64,000 nt of DNA from JAODBQ01 sp047602055. GTDB taxonomy: Bacteria > Actinomycetota > Acidimicrobiia > Acidimicrobiales > Ilumatobacteraceae. The notes under the pieces were generated by a model. The model searched no databases. It was not told the DNA's origin and worked only from the letters and a program-made list of their open reading frames with translations. Positions within the stretch are counted from its first letter, which is position 1, and the number at the start of each line of letters is the position of its first letter. Where the stretch lies: positions 3,534,001-3,598,000 of the forward strand of contig JASGIG010000001.1 in assembly GCA_047602055.1 (NCBI GenBank). The letters are read 5' to 3'. This document shows, piece by piece, positions 15,171 through 27,239 of the stretch. A program made the position numbers and the translations under genes.

Positions 15171-15482
15171 CTACTTGCCGAGCTGCTCGAGCAGCGCCGT
15201 CTTCTGCTGCTGGCCGAGGCCCTGCACGCGGCGGTTGTCGGCGATGCCGATGTCGGCCATGATCTTGCGTGCCTTGACCTTGCCGACGCCAGGCAGTGAT
15301 TCCAGCAGCGAGACGACCTTGAGCTTGCCGACGGTGTCATCGGTGGACGAGAGCGCGTCGGAGAGCGACATGGCGCCGAGCTTGAGCTGGTTCTTCAGCT
15401 CCGCCCGCGCGGTGCGAGCCTCGGCAGCCTTCGCCAACGCAGCTGCGCGCTGTTCTGGAGAGAGTTGCGGGGGTGTTGCCAT
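15171..15482 (-). CDS. mihF: Actinobacterial integration host factor
   Basis: A 103-residue nucleoid-associated DNA-binding protein, unrelated to the alpha/beta IHF of proteobacteria. The N-terminal long helix (LSPEQRAAALAKAAEARTAR) is followed by the core ALSSTDDTVGKLKVVSLLES and the helix-hairpin-like LPGVGKVKARKIMADIGIAD that contacts DNA. The ATG at 15482 gives MATPPQLSPEQ, the family N-terminus; a longer frame adds 13 unlikely residues. It leads the gmk-rpoZ-coaBC-metK set. Confidence 0.93.
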   Translation of the reverse strand: MATPPQLSPEQRAAALAKAAEARTARAELKNQLKLGAMSLSDALSSTDDTVGKLKVVSLLESLPGVGKVKARKIMADIGIADNRRVQGLGQQQKTALLEQLGK

Positions 15483-15570
15483 AGCTGTCGACCCTACAGC
15501 GGGGCACGTGCCAGAGGCCGTCAATCCCCCGACGTGACATGTGGCCGGAGCAGGAGTTTCGCGGTGCGCC

Positions 15571-16488
15571 TCAGGGGTGGGCGGCGCCGATCAGCTCGCT
15601 GATCGTGGCGACGCCATGACGCTCCATCCACGTGCGGATCTCGCCGAGCACCCGGCAGGGCGCGGCAGGCTCGGCGAACGTCGCCGTGCCGACCTGGACG
15701 GCGCTGGCACCGGCGAGCAGCAGCTCGACGGCATCCCAACCGGTGGCGATCCCGCCGACGCCGACGATCGGCAGCTCCGGGTGCGCGGCATGCACGTCGA
15801 ACACCGTGCGGACGACGACGGGATGGATCGGCGTACCGCTGTAGCCCCCGCCACCCGCACCGAGGGCGGGCTTCCTCGTGACCGGGTCGACGACGAGGCC
15901 GAGCAAGGTGTTGGTGAGCGTGACGGCCGCGGCGCCGGCATCGCGCACCGCGCCGGCGACCTCGACGACACGGTCGGTGTTCGGGCTGAGCTTGACCCAG
16001 CACGGCAGGCCCGACGCGGTGGTGGCCCGGACCACCTCGGCGGACAGCTCGGGATCGTGGGCGAAGATGCCGCGTCGGCCCTCCAGGTTCGGGCACGACA
16101 GGTTGACCTCGACGGCGACGACGTGCCCCGGCAGGCCGGCGAGCTGCTCGGCCGCGGCGGCGTAGTCGGCGACGCTGCGCCCCCAGATGCTGACGACGGT
16201 GGCGATCCCGGCGGCGGTGAGCGCCGGCAGGTCGTCGCGCCGCCAGGCGGCGATCCCCGGCCCCTGCAGCCCGATCGCGTTGAGCATCCCGGCGCCCGCA
16301 GGGGCCACGCGTGGTGCCGGGTTGCCCGCCCACTCGTAGGCGGCGAGCGACTTGACGACGTGCGCCCCGAGCGCCCGCAGATCCAGCAGCGCCAGCAGCT
16401 CGGTCCCGTGCCCCGCCGTCCCCGCCGCCGTCATCACCGGGTTGGCCAACGCCACCCCCCCGACCGACGTCGTCAGGTCAACGCCCAC
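15571..16488 (-). CDS. pyrD: Dihydroorotate dehydrogenase, class 1 type
   Basis: Oxidises dihydroorotate to orotate with bound FMN. A 305-residue TIM barrel with ANPVMTAAGTAGHG, KSLAAYEWAGNPAPR (FMN/substrate lysine), VNLSCPNLEGR carrying the class 1 catalytic Cys, WVKLSPNT, and the phosphate-binding VGVGGIATGWDAVE and GASAVQVGTA. The sequence fits class 1B, which usually pairs with the Fe-S/FAD subunit PyrK; none is seen here. The GTG at 16488 has a GAGGTGG ribosome site. It lies downstream of carB on the same strand, separated by the 16.5-16.9 kb repeat region. Confidence 0.93.
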   Translation of the reverse strand: MGVDLTTSVGGVALANPVMTAAGTAGHGTELLALLDLRALGAHVVKSLAAYEWAGNPAPRVAPAGAGMLNAIGLQGPGIAAWRRDDLPALTAAGIATVVSIWGRSVADYAAAAEQLAGLPGHVVAVEVNLSCPNLEGRRGIFAHDPELSAEVVRATTASGLPCWVKLSPNTDRVVEVAGAVRDAGAAAVTLTNTLLGLVVDPVTRKPALGAGGGGYSGTPIHPVVVRTVFDVHAAHPELPIVGVGGIATGWDAVELLLAGASAVQVGTATFAEPAAPCRVLGEIRTWMERHGVATISELIGAAHP

Positions 16489-16500
16489 GTCGCCACCTCA

Positions 16501-16830
16501 CCCCGTCCGATCCGAGTCCCACATGCAGGTCCGAGTCCCACGTGGAGGTGCGAGTCCCACGTGCGGGACAGTCCAACGCCAGCGACTCGAACCAACCGCT
16601 GCGACTCGGACCAACGCCAGGGACCCGGAATCGGAACGGCCTCCGAGTCCCACCGGACCATGCGAGTCCCACGCGCTCCACGGGAGCGCACCAGCGACTC
16701 CGCTGGACACGTGCGACTCGGACCAACGCCAGGGACCCGGGCCAGCAGCTCCGACTCGGACCAACAGCAGGGACTCGGAGGAACGGCTCGGACTCGGACC
16801 ACGGAACGCCGGTCCCGACTCGGCGCCGAG
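16501..16830. repeat. Dense GAGTCCCAC / GACTCGGACCA repeat cluster
   Basis: A 330-bp non-coding stretch between pyrD and carB built from short words: GAGTCCCAC five times and GACTCGGACCA four times. These share the complementary core CGAGTC/GACTCG, so the region can form a series of hairpins. One 26-nt segment is exactly repeated at 16603-16628 and 16715-16740. Spacing is irregular, unlike CRISPR. A single related hairpin (TCCGAGT/ACTCGGA) lies upstream of ruvX at 37826. The remaining sequence to carB (16831-16948) contains only GC-rich, GCGAGCGCAGCGAGC-like sequence and no gene. Confidence 0.75.
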
Positions 16831-16948
16831 GCTTGGGTCGGTGGGCGGCAGACGACCGACCCGCGCGCGGCGGCGCGACCGCCAGGGAGCCCGCCGCACG
16901 GCGGGAGCGGCGAAAGCGAGCGCAGCGAGCGGACGCCAGTCCCGACCA

Positions 16949-21389
<4,441 letters not shown>

Positions 21390-21393
<4 letters not shown>

Positions 21394-21476
21394 GGGAGGC
21401 ACCGACCGATCGAAGACATCCGCATGATCATACAGTGCCACGCATTTACATGCGGGCGCCACCGAACATCGATCAC
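21390..21476 (-). CDS. Possible 28-codon upstream ORF coupled to carA
   Basis: GTG at 21476 follows GGGAGGAGAG by 6 nt, the best ribosome site in the area. The frame encodes 28 residues (starts VIDVRWRPHVNAW, ends SSIGRCLP) and its TGA overlaps the carA GTG as GTGA. This arrangement would let ribosomes finishing the small ORF start carA, and could regulate carAB with pyrimidine or amino-acid supply. The peptide has no run of one amino acid as in classic attenuators. Existence as a translated ORF is inferred only. Confidence 0.45.
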
Positions 21477-21530
21477 GTCGCTCTCCTCCCGTATGGGCCT
21501 CACGGGACCCATTTCACGGCGGCCTGCAGG

Positions 21531-21953
21531 CTACTGCGTCGACCTCACTCGTTCGCTCGCTGACGCTCGCTCGCTCCATTCGGTCGAGCTTCGAGCAGCG
21601 GCCTTCCGCCGGCGGCCACCGGCAGGCAGATCGTGATGGCCACCGACCGCTTCCGACTCAGCGGATCGCATCAAGCGGGTTCCGAGGCCAGCACTGCGGT
21701 GGCCGTCCGCGACCCAGAGGTGGCTGACGAACAGCCAGTTCCAGTGGGTGTGTCCAGCCACGCCGCCGATGAGCTCACTCCCGTCCCTGGCGAACACGAC
21801 GAGCCTGCGATGTTGCTCGGGTGGCGCGACGGTCAGGTTCCATGCCACGAGCCGTTGCACCACTTGTTGCACGTCATCCGGACTCGGATCTTGGAGAACG
21901 TCGAGTTGCACCCGGGGAGTTTTGCGGACCACTTCGATCGACGCCCGCGCCAT
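21531..21953 (-). pseudogene. GNAT acetyltransferase, C-terminally truncated
   Basis: Starts MARASIEVVRK and continues with a recognisable GNAT core: DPSPDDVQQVVQRLVAWN, VVFARDGSELIGGVAGH, WNWLFVSHLWVADGHRSAGLGTRLM, the last containing the acetyl-CoA loop in altered form (R-S-A-G-L-G). After SAESEAV the family's final 45 residues (beta6/7 and aromatic C-terminus) are replaced by basic low-complexity sequence that reads through a GCGAGCGAGCGT-type repeat. It therefore looks broken. Its 5' part overlaps the VOC-like gene in another frame. It marks the left border of the accessory island. Confidence 0.65.
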
Positions 21954-22264
21954 AGCGGGTCGCCGGCACGATCGAGGACGGGGCGGTGCATCCGGTTGGG
22001 CGGCAGCACGACTTCGGCGTGCGCCGCGGCGAAGTCGTCCACGTGAAGATCGAGGTGGACCTGCTGCGGCGTGCCGTCGGGCCAGACCGGCGGCACATGG
22101 TCGGGCGCCAGCTGGACGCCGATGACCCACCGGCCATCAGCGTCAATGACGCTGTGCCAACCATCGTCGGCGAGAACCCGACCACCCAACACGTGCGCCC
22201 AGAACGAACTCTCGGCGTCGAGGTCGGCTGCGCCGAACACCACGACACGTCGCATCAGCTCCAT
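21833..22264 (-). CDS. VOC-family protein with abnormal C-terminus
   Basis: Residues 1-85 form a single VOC module: MELMRRVVVFGAADLDAESS, FWAHVLGGRVLADDGWHSVI, WVIGVQLAPDHVPPVWPDG, QQVHLDLHVDDFAAAHAEV, the last giving the His-x-Asp metal-binding strand. Beyond this the expected ending (GDPFCLC-like) is absent; LDRAGDPLWRGRRSKW leads into a tail that overlaps the GNAT remnant in a second frame. It may be a damaged copy or a fusion caused by a deletion. Base composition is slightly less GC-rich than neighbours. Function unassigned. Confidence 0.55.
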   Translation of the reverse strand: MELMRRVVVFGAADLDAESSFWAHVLGGRVLADDGWHSVIDADGRWVIGVQLAPDHVPPVWPDGTPQQVHLDLHVDDFAAAHAEVVLPPNRMHRPVLDRAGDPLWRGRRSKWSAKLPGCNSTFSKIRVRMTCNKWCNGSWHGT

Positions 22265-22336
22265 CGTCAGAGTCTTGCCCTCGCTTCGCAGCCCAGTAGC
22301 CACATCCGTCTGCTCCGTAGCGCGATACTCGGACAC

Positions 22337-22594
22337 GTGTCCGGCGGTTCGTTGGGAGCTGATCAACCGTTGTCCGGTGCCGATACCCGCCTGCTGTTGG
22401 AATGCGGCGTTCCGCGTGAAGCGGTCCGAGCCGATCTCACCCTCGACCTGGCCCTACTGCGCGAGCTTGGTTGGGAGGTGTCATCCGGGAGCCTGACGCC
22501 GCCCGACACGGAGCACTACCGGGACCTCGCGCAGCACAACGCCCAGCGGGCCATCGACGATCCGCTCACCCGGCGCCGGCGTTCGATGCCGTGA
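22337..22594 (+). CDS. Hypothetical protein (85 aa)
   Basis: A short plus-strand frame from GTG, with a plausible helical segment (LLLECGVPREAVRADLTLDL, ALLRELGWEV) and a basic end. No family recognised and no strong ribosome site. It lies in the accessory island with the next small membrane protein 155 bp downstream. It could be a decayed fragment. Confidence 0.3.
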   Translation: MSGGSLGADQPLSGADTRLLLECGVPREAVRADLTLDLALLRELGWEVSSGSLTPPDTEHYRDLAQHNAQRAIDDPLTRRRRSMP

Positions 22595-22748
22595 GTTCAG
22601 TTGCGGCGGGACGTTCTCATACCTCGGCCTCCGGATCGTTCAGGTCGTCGTTCACGTGGCACATGGCCGACCTGCGGTCGACGCTGTTGGTTCGCTTGAC
22701 AGCGAACAAGACAACTGGACCGGAGATCATCCGCGGGGCGGGTCTGCT

Positions 22749-22946
22749 GTGATCTTCGCCCTCGTGGGGCTCGCGTGGGTGCTCTTCGGGCTACCGAAGG
22801 TCAATCGGGCACTCGGGCTCCCTGCGTGGCACGATCGACGGCTGGCAAGAGTTTGGAACTACGGAGTCCTTGGCGTGCTGTTCGTCGCCGGGATGGTGGC
22901 AATTCTCGTCGGCGTGTACGCCTGGCTCACAGGAACATCCTTCTGA
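22749..22946 (+). CDS. Small two-helix membrane protein
   Basis: A 65-residue protein with two hydrophobic helices, VIFALVGLAWVLFGLP (residues 1-16) and YGVLGVLFVAGMVAILVGVYAW (about 38-59), joined by a basic loop (KVNRALGLPAWHDRRLARVW). By the positive-inside rule the loop is cytoplasmic and both ends are outside. The GTG start directly begins the first helix; earlier in-frame codons are polar and unsupported. No family recognised. It lies in the accessory island between two remnants. Confidence 0.5.
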   Translation: MIFALVGLAWVLFGLPKVNRALGLPAWHDRRLARVWNYGVLGVLFVAGMVAILVGVYAWLTGTSF

Positions 22947-23078
22947 AACCGCTCCGCCACAGCGATTGTGCCAATCTCACGAGACCAATGACGGTCGCAC
23001 CGGCGTTCGAGGGCAGTCGGGTGGCGCGTTCCGGCTGACATATTCGGTCAGCTGAGAACGGTGGTGTTTCGGTGTGGT

Positions 23079-23558
23079 TCAGCCGCTGGTGACGTAGGCG
23101 ACGACGGCGTAGGCGACGTGGCGGTCGAAGTTCTCGCGACGGCGGTCGTAGATGGTCGCGGTCCTGGGGTCGGCGTGGCGGGCGGCGAGTTGCACATCGC
23201 GCAGCGGGACGCCGGCGTCGAGAGCGGCCATGATGAAGGCAGCGCGCAGCATGTGCGGATGGATACGGTCGAGCCCAGCGCGTCGGCCGATCGACCGCAC
23301 CCACCGGTAGGCGGTGCACGAGTCAAGCCGCTGACCATCGGCGCGTAGCAGGATCGGTCCTGCGGTGCGTTCGCCGGCGACGAAGCTGATCGTGCGTGCC
23401 GTGCGTGCCACGAGCGGGATCGCCGCGGGCTTGTTGCCCGTACCGATGATCTGCAGGGTGCGGTGCCCTCGCTCGGCGCCGAGATCCTCGATGTTCGTTG
23501 CGCAGGCCTCGCTGACTCGCAGCCCGTTCAAGCCCAGCAGCACGGCCAAGGCAGGCGT
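23079..23558 (-). pseudogene. Tyrosine recombinase, catalytic-domain fragment
   Basis: Only the C-terminal catalytic domain remains: ALAVLLGLNGLRVSEAC (first Arg), LQIIGTGNKPAAIPL (Lys strand), RIHPHMLRAAFIMAALDAG (His-x-x-Arg), LQLAARHADPRTATIYDR-like region with the second His and the nucleophilic Tyr. All six catalytic positions are present, but the N-terminal SAM-like core-binding domain is missing; the frame upstream is antisense to the DUF433 gene. It is a XerC/D or phage/transposon integrase relic, explaining how foreign genes entered this island. No att sites were identified. Confidence 0.75.
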
Positions 23559-23622
23559 CCGGACGACGCAGAGGCACAAGACGCCACAGGTCGGCCGTAC
23601 CAGGCGCGTAGCCTGACCAGTG

Positions 23623-23850
23623 ATGTTCGAACGGATCACGATCGACCCAGCCAAGATGCGCGGCGTGCCATGCATCCGTGGTCTGCGGATCCCGGTCGCT
23701 GCGATCCTCGGGCAGCTGGCTGCCGGACAGACCTCTGAGCAGGTGTTGGCTGACTTCCCCGATCTCGAATCCGAGGACATCGGCGCCGCATTGGAATACG
23801 CGGCCGCTGCCGTTCAGGAGCGCGAGCTGCCGATGACCCGCACCGCGTGA
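23623..23850 (+). CDS. DUF433 antitoxin
   Basis: A 75-residue protein: MFERITIDPAKMRGVPCIRG, LRIPVAAILGQLAAGQTSEQ, VLADFPDLESEDIGAALEYA, the complete DUF433 winged-helix pattern. DUF433 proteins form type II toxin-antitoxin pairs with DUF5615 PIN-like proteins, and exactly such a gene follows with a 4-nt GTGA overlap. It probably neutralises the partner and represses its own promoter. A GTG one codon earlier (23620) could be used instead. Confidence 0.88.
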   Translation: MFERITIDPAKMRGVPCIRGLRIPVAAILGQLAAGQTSEQVLADFPDLESEDIGAALEYAAAAVQERELPMTRTA

Positions 23851-24431
23851 GGTTCATTGTTGACGCCAACCTGTCTCCACGGGTTGCGCAGCTGCTCAAC
23901 GATGCAGGTCACAACGCTGTTGCTGTGCGCGATGTCGGGCTCGCCGCAGCGCCCGACGACGAGATCCTCGATTTCGCCCGATTGCACGAGCGCGTCGTCG
24001 TGTCACATGACACCGATTTCGGGACCCTGCTCGCCGCTGGGCGGCACTCATCGCCGTCGTTCATCCTGGTGCGGTCATCGGACCCCTTGACGGCAGACAC
24101 CGTTACGGACTTGATCCTCGCCAACCTCGCCGTCATGACCGACGACTTGGACAACGGCGCCATCATCACCATCACCCGAGGACACCTCCGCTCGCGTCGA
24201 CTACCGGTTCACCGACCACACAGCCGGCGTTCGAGGACGCGTCAAGACGGTGCATCAGGCTTGGATTCGAGGCCCACCTCGATCGGGTCAGCGCTATCCA
24301 CCGATATTGGCGTGGTTTCGGGGTGTGGACGTTCGAGGTGCTGGACAACTATGCATCGGGAGTCGGGGTTCTATGGAACCTCGGATGGGCCGGCTGGGAC
24401 CCTGAGCATCCACTCTACGCGGGCTCCATAA
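23847..24431 (+). CDS. DUF5615 PIN-like toxin with C-terminal extension
   Basis: Starts MRFIVDANLSPRVAQLLNDA with the first acidic residue of the PIN-like site, followed by HNAVAVRDVGLAAAPDDEIL, VVVSHDTDFGTLLAAG and SFILVRSSDPLTADTV, the DUF5615 (Mut7-C/PIN-like) pattern, expected to be an RNase toxin. The family normally ends near residue 118 (GAIITITRGHLRSRRLPVH here); the next 75 residues have no family character and probably come from a deletion that removed the original stop. The GTG overlaps the antitoxin stop. Activity is plausible because all core residues lie before the extension. Confidence 0.8.
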   Translation: MRFIVDANLSPRVAQLLNDAGHNAVAVRDVGLAAAPDDEILDFARLHERVVVSHDTDFGTLLAAGRHSSPSFILVRSSDPLTADTVTDLILANLAVMTDDLDNGAIITITRGHLRSRRLPVHRPHSRRSRTRQDGASGLDSRPTSIGSALSTDIGVVSGCGRSRCWTTMHRESGFYGTSDGPAGTLSIHSTRAP

Positions 24432-24538
24432 GACGGCTGGAGGAGCTCGGCATGGCGCCACCACTCGGACCCGACCGGGCGCGTACCAACGCCTACGACG
24501 CTGCTCGTCGTGACCTCGATCTACTTCGCAGCATGTAA
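24323..24538 (+). CDS. Hypothetical Trp-rich protein (71 aa or fragment)
   Basis: The frame from GTG at 24323 encodes MWTFEVLDNYASGVGVLWNL, GWAGWDPEHPLYAGSIRRLE and a charged end NAYDAARRDLDLLRSM. The reading frame is open further upstream (GFEAHLDRVSAIHRYWRGFG) without a start, and overlaps the DUF5615 extension, so this may be the 3' part of a longer gene whose beginning was deleted. No family recognised. Confidence 0.35.
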   Translation: MWTFEVLDNYASGVGVLWNLGWAGWDPEHPLYAGSIRRLEELGMAPPLGPDRARTNAYDAARRDLDLLRSM

Positions 24539-24906
24539 GGGTCGGACTCCCGGGCACGGATCAAGCGGCTAGAGATCCGGTATCCCCGCAAGCCGCAAGA
24601 CGTGTCGGATAGCCGGCGTTTGAGGATGTGGCTCGCTCTCGATTGGTGGTGACGTTTGAAGACGCGCCCGATCGAGAACCGGCGCGGCGTCCGAGGACAC
24701 TCCACGTGGAGTGCGCGATCGTCGAACTGGCGTAGCGATGCGCCATCGAGCCGGCGTTACTGGACGCTGACGGGCGGCGGCTGAAGCGCTTTCCGGACGG
24801 CCGGCGCTCCTCGTGGCGCCTTCCTGGTCGGAGCGATCGGCTTCGATATCGGTCGCCTCGGCGTCACCCGGCCGGGCACGATGGGGGCATATGGCGACTC
24901 AAAGCG
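24539..24906. other. Non-coding right border of accessory island
   Basis: 368 bp without a credible gene. It contains a perfect 16-bp palindrome CACTCCACGTGGAGTG at 24698-24713 and several loose copies of a GCCGGCGTT-GAGGA-like word (about 24616, 24676, 24751). These may be decayed repeat or recombination scars; nothing functional is demonstrable. It ends at the DUF2079 gene stop. Confidence 0.5.
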
Positions 24907-26568
24907 CTAGCGGCGCTTGCCGGCGCAGGCCGCGTCCTGCGGCGTGACGTCGACCGCCGTGGACGTGCCGACCCGCTTGGCGACGACGATGTCGCTCCGG
25001 TCGAACAGGACCTGGAACGGGCCGCCGGGGGCGATCATGTCGCTGAACAGCTGCTGCTGGCCGGCGCCGACGGCGTTGCGATCGACGACGATGTACTCGA
25101 TCGCCGTCGGCGACGGCAGCCGGTAGCAGTCGTCGTTGCCCCAGTACGCCGGTACGAACGGGTTCGGCCAGTCGTAGATCTGCTCACGATGGGCAAGATG
25201 CGGCAGCAGCTGGTAGGTCGCCGTCACCGAGGCGTCGTCGGGCACCAGCGCAAGTGCCGAGCGGGAGACGTCGTTGCGCGCCGACGCCTGGCCCCACACC
25301 GCGTAGTAGTCGCCGATCGGCGACGGCGACCAGGCGACGTTCGTGACGTACGCCGACACCAGCAGCCACACCGGCAGCACGAAGCGCAGGACCTTGAACC
25401 GCCACAGCAGGTAGGTGCCCTCGATCGCCGCGATGATCAGTGGGGCGATCATCACCGACGTGTACTGGTAGCGGATCTGCCGGGCGTACGGGCTCGAGCC
25501 GATCACGCTGGCCAGCATCTGCGGGGCGGCCATCAACAGACCGCCGACGCCGAGCACGACCATCCCGCCGAGCGGCAGGCTCAGGTCGCGGTAGAAGCGG
25601 ATGCGGTCCGGCTTGGTCGCGTCGCTGACGACGCGGTTGGGGTGCTTGACGATCGTCTCGGCGATCTCCGGCATGTCCTTGCCGTAGCTGCCGTAGAAGT
25701 ACTCGATGTAGAACGGCTGCACGCCGCCGTTGAAGTGCGGCATGAACAGCTTGGTGGCGAACACGTACCAGCCGACACCGAGCGCCGAGACCAGCCCGGC
25801 CATCTTGCGCGCCCGCCGACCGTCCTTCCAGACGTAGACGAGCAGGACGAGGCCCATCATGATCACCGCCAGCGCGGTGTCCTCGCGGGTCGACAGGGCG
25901 ACGAGCAGGGCGACGAACATCGCCGACCAGCGCCGGTGCATCGAGAACCACCAGGCGAACAGGAACGGGGTGACGACGAGCGCCTCGGGATGGAAGTTGG
26001 CCCAGCTGATCCACTGGATCGGGGCGTACATCAGGTAGACGACGCCGAAGACGAGGCCCATCCACGGCGTCTTGAAGCGGTCCTTGGCGATCAGGTAGGT
26101 GGGGATCGCCCCGGCGCCGAGCACGATCGCCTGGGCGACGAACAGGAACCTCGGCCCGGCGCCGAGCCAGTAGAACGGGGCGAACGCGTAGGCGATCAGG
26201 TTGAGGTGCTGGCCCCAGAAGTCGAGGCCGCGCACGGTCATGAACGTCTGGCTGCCACGGGAGACGAGCCAGAAGCCCTGGTCGTAGATGCCCAGGTCGA
26301 ACGACCACGTCCCGAACGTGTTGTGGCGCTTGACACCGAGCGAGCCGAAGACGAGGGCGAAGATCACCGCCCCGGCGAACACCAGCCACGCCGCCGGATG
26401 GGCGTGCCAGGCCCTGCTCGGCAGGTTCTTCGCCCAGGCGACGACGCGGGCGCGGCGGGCCGGCGGGGAATCGCCGGCCGGCTCGTCGGCATCGACCTCG
26501 GTCGGCTCGTCGCCGGCGTCACCGTCGTCATCGACGGTCCCCGCTGCAGCGTCGACCTCCCGTTGCAC
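24907..26568 (-). CDS. DUF2079 polytopic membrane protein
   Basis: A 553-residue membrane protein. An acidic cytoplasmic N-terminus (to about 45) is followed by about ten hydrophobic helices and a soluble C-terminal domain. Diagnostic blocks are GTWSFDLGIYDQGFWLVSRG (the acidic loop typical of GT-C-fold proteins), FWGQHLNLIAYAFAPFYWLG, ISWANFHPEALVVTPFLFAW and STREDTALAVIMMGLVLLVY. DUF2079 proteins resemble lipid-linked-sugar glycosyltransferases, so an envelope glycan role is possible but unproven. The GTG at 26568 lies 8 nt from a TAGCCT -10 element. It sits between carA and nusB, where pyr genes are often found in relatives. Confidence 0.85.
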   Translation of the reverse strand: MQREVDAAAGTVDDDGDAGDEPTEVDADEPAGDSPPARRARVVAWAKNLPSRAWHAHPAAWLVFAGAVIFALVFGSLGVKRHNTFGTWSFDLGIYDQGFWLVSRGSQTFMTVRGLDFWGQHLNLIAYAFAPFYWLGAGPRFLFVAQAIVLGAGAIPTYLIAKDRFKTPWMGLVFGVVYLMYAPIQWISWANFHPEALVVTPFLFAWWFSMHRRWSAMFVALLVALSTREDTALAVIMMGLVLLVYVWKDGRRARKMAGLVSALGVGWYVFATKLFMPHFNGGVQPFYIEYFYGSYGKDMPEIAETIVKHPNRVVSDATKPDRIRFYRDLSLPLGGMVVLGVGGLLMAAPQMLASVIGSSPYARQIRYQYTSVMIAPLIIAAIEGTYLLWRFKVLRFVLPVWLLVSAYVTNVAWSPSPIGDYYAVWGQASARNDVSRSALALVPDDASVTATYQLLPHLAHREQIYDWPNPFVPAYWGNDDCYRLPSPTAIEYIVVDRNAVGAGQQQLFSDMIAPGGPFQVLFDRSDIVVAKRVGTSTAVDVTPQDAACAGKRR

Positions 26569-26576
26569 GGCGTCGC

Positions 26577-26582
26577 AGGCTA
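26577..26582 (-). promoter_or_regulatory. -10 element (TAGCCT) of the DUF2079 gene
   Basis: TAGCCT on the minus strand, 8 nt before the GTG start, again predicts a leaderless transcript. The hexamer and spacing match those of hisG. Confidence 0.5.
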
Positions 26583-26671
26583 GCGATCACCCGTCGATCG
26601 GCAGCCGCGGCCGTCGATCGTTGCCGATCCGCGGCGGAGGACGCTCCGATCCCGACGAGGGAGCCGACCAC

Positions 26672-26890
26672 ATGAAGCGCCGAGCCGTCGACGAGACGAT
26701 CAGCATCCTCACCGCGGTCGACAGCCTGCACGACCAGGTGGGCACCCGCTTCGAGCACGTGGACGCCCGCTTCGACCGGATCGATCAGATCGTCGCCGAC
26801 ATCGCCTACCTCAAGGTCGAGATGGCACCCACCGTCACGACGATTGACCGGAGCGGGCGATCTTGGCGACGGAGGCCAGGACGCCGTTGA
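26672..26890 (+). CDS. Small coiled-coil protein (72 aa)
   Basis: ATG at 26672 opens MKRRAVDETISILTAVDSLH followed by a heptad-like stretch FEHVDARFDRIDQIVADIAY, a pattern seen in short coiled-coil proteins of unknown function. After about residue 52 the frame runs into the 3' end of nusB on the other strand and becomes Arg-rich, so the real gene may be truncated. Ribosome site weak (GAGGGAG at 14 nt). Confidence 0.4.
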   Translation: MKRRAVDETISILTAVDSLHDQVGTRFEHVDARFDRIDQIVADIAYLKVEMAPTVTTIDRSGRSWRRRPGRR

Positions 26891-27239
26891 CGAAGCGGCC
26901 GGAGTCGTCGGTCGAGAACCGCTTGGCCAGCTCGATCGCCTCGTCGAGAACGACCGCCGTCGGCACGTCGGGGCGGTGGAACAGCTCGAACGAGGCAATG
27001 CGCAGCACCGTCAGGTCGATCGCCGGCATCCGCTTCAGCGTCCAGCCGTGGGCGTTGGCGGCGATCACCTCGTCGAGCTCGTCACGGTGGGCGGCGGTGC
27101 CGTCGACGAGCAGGGTGGTCAGCCCGTCGATCGGCATGACCTGGGCGGCGACGATCTCGGCGACGGGCACCTGCTTGCTGTCGGCCTCGTAGAACAGCAG
27201 CAACGCCCGCTCGCGCGCGTCGCTGCGCTCGTCGTTCAT
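26835..27239 (-). CDS. nusB: Transcription antitermination factor NusB
   Basis: Binds boxA RNA with NusE during rRNA transcription. 134 residues, all-helical: SDARERALLLFYEADSKQVP, RMPAIDLTVLRIASFELFHR and the closing PTAVVLDEAIELAKRFSTDD-SGRFVNGVL are the conserved NusB blocks. The ATG at 27239 and its GGAG ribosome site are part of repeat copy 27237-27336. A longer upstream frame simply translates the repeats. It follows efp by way of the duplicated repeat. Confidence 0.96.
   Translation of the reverse strand: MNDERSDARERALLLFYEADSKQVPVAEIVAAQVMPIDGLTTLLVDGTAAHRDELDEVIAANAHGWTLKRMPAIDLTVLRIASFELFHRPDVPTAVVLDEAIELAKRFSTDDSGRFVNGVLASVAKIARSGQSS

Noticed and set aside
16501..16830. Possible CRISPR array
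   Set aside because: Repeat words are 9-11 nt, in both orientations and irregularly spaced, with no constant-length spacers and no cas genes in the window.
22337..24906. Integron-like cassette array (small same-strand ORFs, an integrase fragment, recurring GCCGGCGTT words)
   Set aside because: The words do not fit attC core sites, GCCGGCGTT is common elsewhere in the window, and the recombinase fragment lacks recognisable IntI-specific features.
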